DNA of 64,000 nucleotides, from the NCBI GenBank assembly GCA_025403435.1, contig CM046343.1, positions 28,131,742 to 28,195,741 on the forward strand, written 5' to 3'. The notes beneath the pieces were generated by a model. It was not told the origin of the DNA. It was given only the letters and a program-made list of their open reading frames with translations, and did no database searches. This document shows, one piece after another, positions 60,701 to 64,000 of the stretch (position 1 is its first letter; each line of letters opens with the position of its first letter). Position numbers and translations under genes: made by a program. Source of the DNA: Artocarpus heterophyllus (Eukaryota > Streptophyta > Magnoliopsida > Rosales > Moraceae).

Positions 60701-63700
60701 GGAAGAAGTGCAGCAGAAGCTGGCTTCTGGGGAGGCAGGTAATGTATACTTTAACCACTTCTCTTATTTTCCTGGTTATATTGGTTCGGCCATGATTGCT
60801 GCGTATTCACTTTTGAATTATGGTGTTGTGAGTGATGTTACATTTCAAGTTGTATGTGTTGGAAACCATTTGAGACTAAGATAGTAAAGGGGCAGGGTGA
60901 AAAGGGGAATTAAATCTGTGACAGAATAAAGCAATGCAAACATATCTGAATATTTCTTCTTTGAGGCATCATCATAATAATGTAGCTGAAATCTATATAT
61001 TTTCTTTATTTCAGGAAGGAAGAAGAAGAAGAAGAAAGTTCGCATGCCTGCTAATGGTATTATCTTTCATGCTTCTTCTGATCTATATTCGCCTTTCATG
61101 CTTCTTCTGATCTATATTTTCGTTCTTACAAATATGTTGGTTTCACATGCTTGTTGTATGTTGTTGAGATTATGCATTTTTATTTGACATATTTCTATTT
61201 ATTCCATGTTAAATTCCTTGTAGATTTGCAATGGAAAACCCCTCAAGATCTTCCAGTTGATAATTATGTGATGCCTATGGTGCCTTCAACTTATAATCCA
61301 TACTGGTCAGGAATGCAACCTGGTATGGACGGATATATGGCACCATTTCCTGGACCTATGCCCTATATGGGTTATGGTCTAGGACCCCTAGACATGCCAT
61401 TTACAGGTTTCGTTCCACAGGATCCTTATGCTGCTCAAGGTTGTATGTTCCCTCCTGTTCCACCTCAGAGGTAAGTGAATGTTAGCGGGCAAGATCGTCT
61501 GGTTTTTTATTGTGTGCTTTGCAAATGCAGATCAATGCTGTGTTGAAAGTATATGAACCTATAGGCAACTCACTACTGGGATAACTTTTTTTTTATACAG
61601 GGATCTTGCGGATTTCAGTATGGGCATGAATCGAGCACCACCTCCTGTCATGAGTAGAGAGGAATTTGAGGCTCGGCAAGCTGACTTGAGAAGGAAGCGT
61701 GAGATGGAGAGACGAGGGGTTGAAAGGTAAAATTGAAAATTTTATTTTCACTTATGATTTGTCTTGCATCTAGATCAATTGGTAAACTGTGGATGTCATG
61801 CGGTAGTCTGTATAATTTTGTGGGTGTGTTTTGTAGTTTAGCAGGTGAATTTGAATACAGAGAGCCTCGTATTCTAATGGCCATTATTAGCATTAATCTT
61901 TCGGAAGGTTTAAAATTTTCTTAAGTTATAAAACCTGGTTTTGAAGTCTTAGATGATTTTCCTTCGAGTTGAAAAGCTCCTACCTCTTGTATTGAACTTT
62001 GTTAGTTTGCTGTTTTTATTGAGTCAATTCTAGGTTTTAAGTTTTGCAGTAAAAAGCACTTGATTTGATAGTTAAATAACACCCGAGGCGTCGTCAATTG
62101 TGTTAATCTATGGACTTCTCATTTATTATGACATCTGGTGGCTTATTGCTGTAAAACTGAAATTTCAAGTGCCATGTGCTTAACCAAGTTTACCGTCTCG
62201 TCTTTCAGCAGGGAGTTTGCAAAAGATCGGGATTTTGGCAGAGAAGTGAGCAGCAGTGGTGACATCCCTATGATGAGACCAAAATCTGTATGTCCCTTTT
62301 ATTGTCCTAATTTTTCTCCTCCCATTTTTTTACTGCAGTAGCAGATATCTTTCTGGTTTTTAGCAAGATTTTCGCAAGAGCTCTCCTAATCGGCAAGAAA
62401 TGCGCTTTTCTACTTTTTCTTGCTAACAGGGAGAGAGTTTCTTTTGCCGCAGTTAGGATCAACATATAGTAGAAGCTTTTGCTTTGTTTCGTTTTTTAAA
62501 TCTTACTATTTATTTCACCCAAGGTTTTTCGTCTTATTTTTTTAAATTATATTTTTTATTTCCGGAGAAACTAAAATCTAGTTAAAAGGAGGCAAACCAC
62601 CAAAAATCTTATCCAAGTGGATCAAAAAACTAGAATCTGCATGTGCAGGGTGCCTTGACACCATTTTCCCATTTCTTCCAATATTGCTGCCAAGACTTGC
62701 CATTTCAGAATGGTTTTCGGTTCTCATGAGTGATTAACTTGGCGTTTTATATTTTTGATTTTGTTCGCTTTGGTTGGTGCGCGGAGGGTTCTTTGCTACC
62801 TTCTAATGGAGGAATGGGGCGGACTAAATTTTTGCTTGTCCCATTAATTTCCTTTTTCAAAAAATAGAAACTGATTTTTTTAAAAAATAGGTTTCTTTTT
62901 TTGTTTTTGTTTTTTGACTTATGTTCTTTGGTTTTAGCCCAAGTTGGATATAAGTTGAACATTGGGCGTCGGTGCTAGCACTGCATTTACTTGTTTACAC
63001 CCACAATTGACAATAAAAGCAACTATTTTTTTTTCAACGAAGTCTAATTTAACTTTTTGCATTGAAATAATAATTCTCATTAACGTAATAATATTAAATA
63101 AAATAAACGTGATCATGGAAACAATATTCTCTGCAATTGCCATGGTTCTTGTCAATCAGGTTGTCCTTCAAAGGTTATCACACTAAAGCCTGGTTTAACT
63201 ATTTTATTTTACGTAATCGGCAAAATTAAAATTTACATTTAGTTGGGGATATGCTTTTAAAAGACAAAAGGAAAAATTATTCTTTCGTAATAAGGAGAAA
63301 ATTCCTAAAATATGCGCGCCTAATGGCCCGTGAGCGACCAGCGCCAATTATTTTAGTGCCATAGAGTTTTTTTGGGAAGAAAAATAGGATATTTTCTTTA
63401 ATATACTTATTATTATTATTTATTTATTTTTTGAGAAAATACTTATTATTTAATCAATATATTCTTGTCTTCCTTTCTTTATTTATTTATCCTTTAAAAA
63501 GTTGTGTTATTATTTAATCAATTCTTTTATACGTTTTGCGCAGAAACCAGTGGAGCGATCATCAAGCCCTGACTACCAGCGGCGTCACAGATTGGAGAGA
63601 TCCTCCATTGAAAGACCTTCGCGAGATCTCGAACCTCCCCGACCTCCCAAGAGAAAGTCCGACCACCACCAACACCACCACAACGATCGCGAATACGACT

Positions 63701-64000
63701 TCGACTACGATCGCCACCACGACCGCGACGACAGCGACCACCACCACCATCACCGTCGCCATCGCGCCGATTCCTCCGAAACGTCCGCCAAACCCTCCGC
63801 CGCCTCTGCTTCGGAGTTGGCGGCGGCGGCGGCGTTGGATCGCAAGCAGAAGGCGAGCGTCTTCTCTCGCATAAGCTTCCCGGAGGGCGAAGCCCCCAGC
63901 AAGAAGCGCAAGGTCTCGTCCTCTTCATCTGCTCCTTCCTCGGTGACGATGGAGGCTGCCGGCGGCGGAGCTTCCGCGTCTACGACGGCTCATCATCACA
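57729..64000 (+). CDS. PQT3/RBBP6-type E3 ubiquitin ligase (DWNN, zinc knuckle, RING), 3' end outside the window
   Basis: Fifteen exons join in frame: 57729-57894, 58359-58455, 58721-58802, 58924-59090, 59210-59289, 59420-59476, 59577-59733, 59828-59979, 60187-60351, 60439-60738, 61015-61056, 61224-61470, 61601-61726, 62212-62287 and 63544 onward, giving 790 residues so far. Domains: ubiquitin-like DWNN (1 to about 80); Gly/Arg-rich linker (173-198); CCHC knuckle C210-C213-H218-C223; RING/U-box-like cysteines C295, C298, C311, C312, C317, C320, C331, C333; Lys run 477-482; Met/Pro-rich segment (490-570); and an Arg/Asp/His-rich tail (640-712) with a KKRK nuclear signal (758-761). Relatives are Arabidopsis PARAQUAT TOLERANCE 3, an E3 ligase affecting oxidative-stress tolerance, and yeast Mpe1 / human RBBP6 of the mRNA 3'-end processing complex. 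Orthology to PQT3 or its paralogue PQT3L is not decided. A NAGNAG acceptor at 62207-62211 may add one residue. Confidence 0.95.
62288..63543 (+). other. Last visible intron of the PQT3-like gene
   Basis: 1.26 kb between GT at 62288 and the GCAG acceptor at 63540-63543. AT-rich, no embedded gene seen. The GC-rich exon after it contrasts sharply in composition. Confidence 0.8.

Noticed and set aside
63527..63928. 133-codon minus-strand frame and a second +1 frame over the last PQT3-like exon
   Set aside because: Shadows of the GC-rich coding exon, whose true frame continues the upstream exons and ends in a recognisable nuclear signal.
1..64000. CRISPR arrays, bacterial-type operons, tRNA or rRNA genes, organellar insertions
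   Set aside because: None seen. The only regularly spaced repeats are transposon parts and microsatellites, and the genes are spliced nuclear genes.

Overview
The window reads as plant nuclear DNA, most likely from a eudicot. It is AT-rich, has short GT-AG introns, carries Ty1/copia retrotransposons and many small non-autonomous DNA transposons, and its four host genes are typical of plants. The species cannot be named from the sequence alone. No plasmid, viral, organellar or bacterial signature was seen.

Layout. Bases 1-12782 are gene-free and repeat-rich: a long terminal-inverted-repeat structure (2291-3732) holding a hairpin-forming CACTA element (3035-3562), several copies of a small AT-rich MITE family, microsatellites, and two GC-rich islets of unknown origin (about 4880-5000 and 10340-10700). 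Bases 12783-22463 are one complete Ty1/copia insertion on the minus strand, with two ~2-kb LTRs, a PBS, a PPT, an exact 5-bp target duplication and a single gag-pol frame broken at two places. Bases 25755-29413 (+) encode a protein resembling sphingomyelin phosphodiesterase 4. Bases 31535-34897 (-) encode an exostosin-type GT47 glycosyltransferase, convergent with the previous gene and probably with a 5' UTR exon near 36.1-36.3 kb. Bases 36.4-49.7 kb are a second repeat-rich block: a G/C-run repeat, a decayed LTR-type region with a 350-bp tandem duplication, a solo LTR of the same copia family with its own 5-bp duplication (41177-43220), and an old 3'-truncated copia remnant with a nested Tourist-like MITE. 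Bases 50353-54060 (+) encode an AIM24-domain protein in ten exons. From 57729 to beyond the window end (+) lies a DWNN / zinc-knuckle / RING protein of the PQT3-RBBP6 type.

The four host genes are unrelated single genes, not a pathway. The most unusual signal is in the non-coding leader of the complete copia element. Upstream of gag lie four separate stem-loops with different stem sequences but the same apical CCTAGGGG core. A second array holds about eight short inverted repeats of the form TTCGGC-NN-GCCGAA, with compensating base changes, and the same motif recurs in the LTRs. Exon boundaries were derived by hand from splice dinucleotides and frame continuity, and they join without frame conflict in all four genes.
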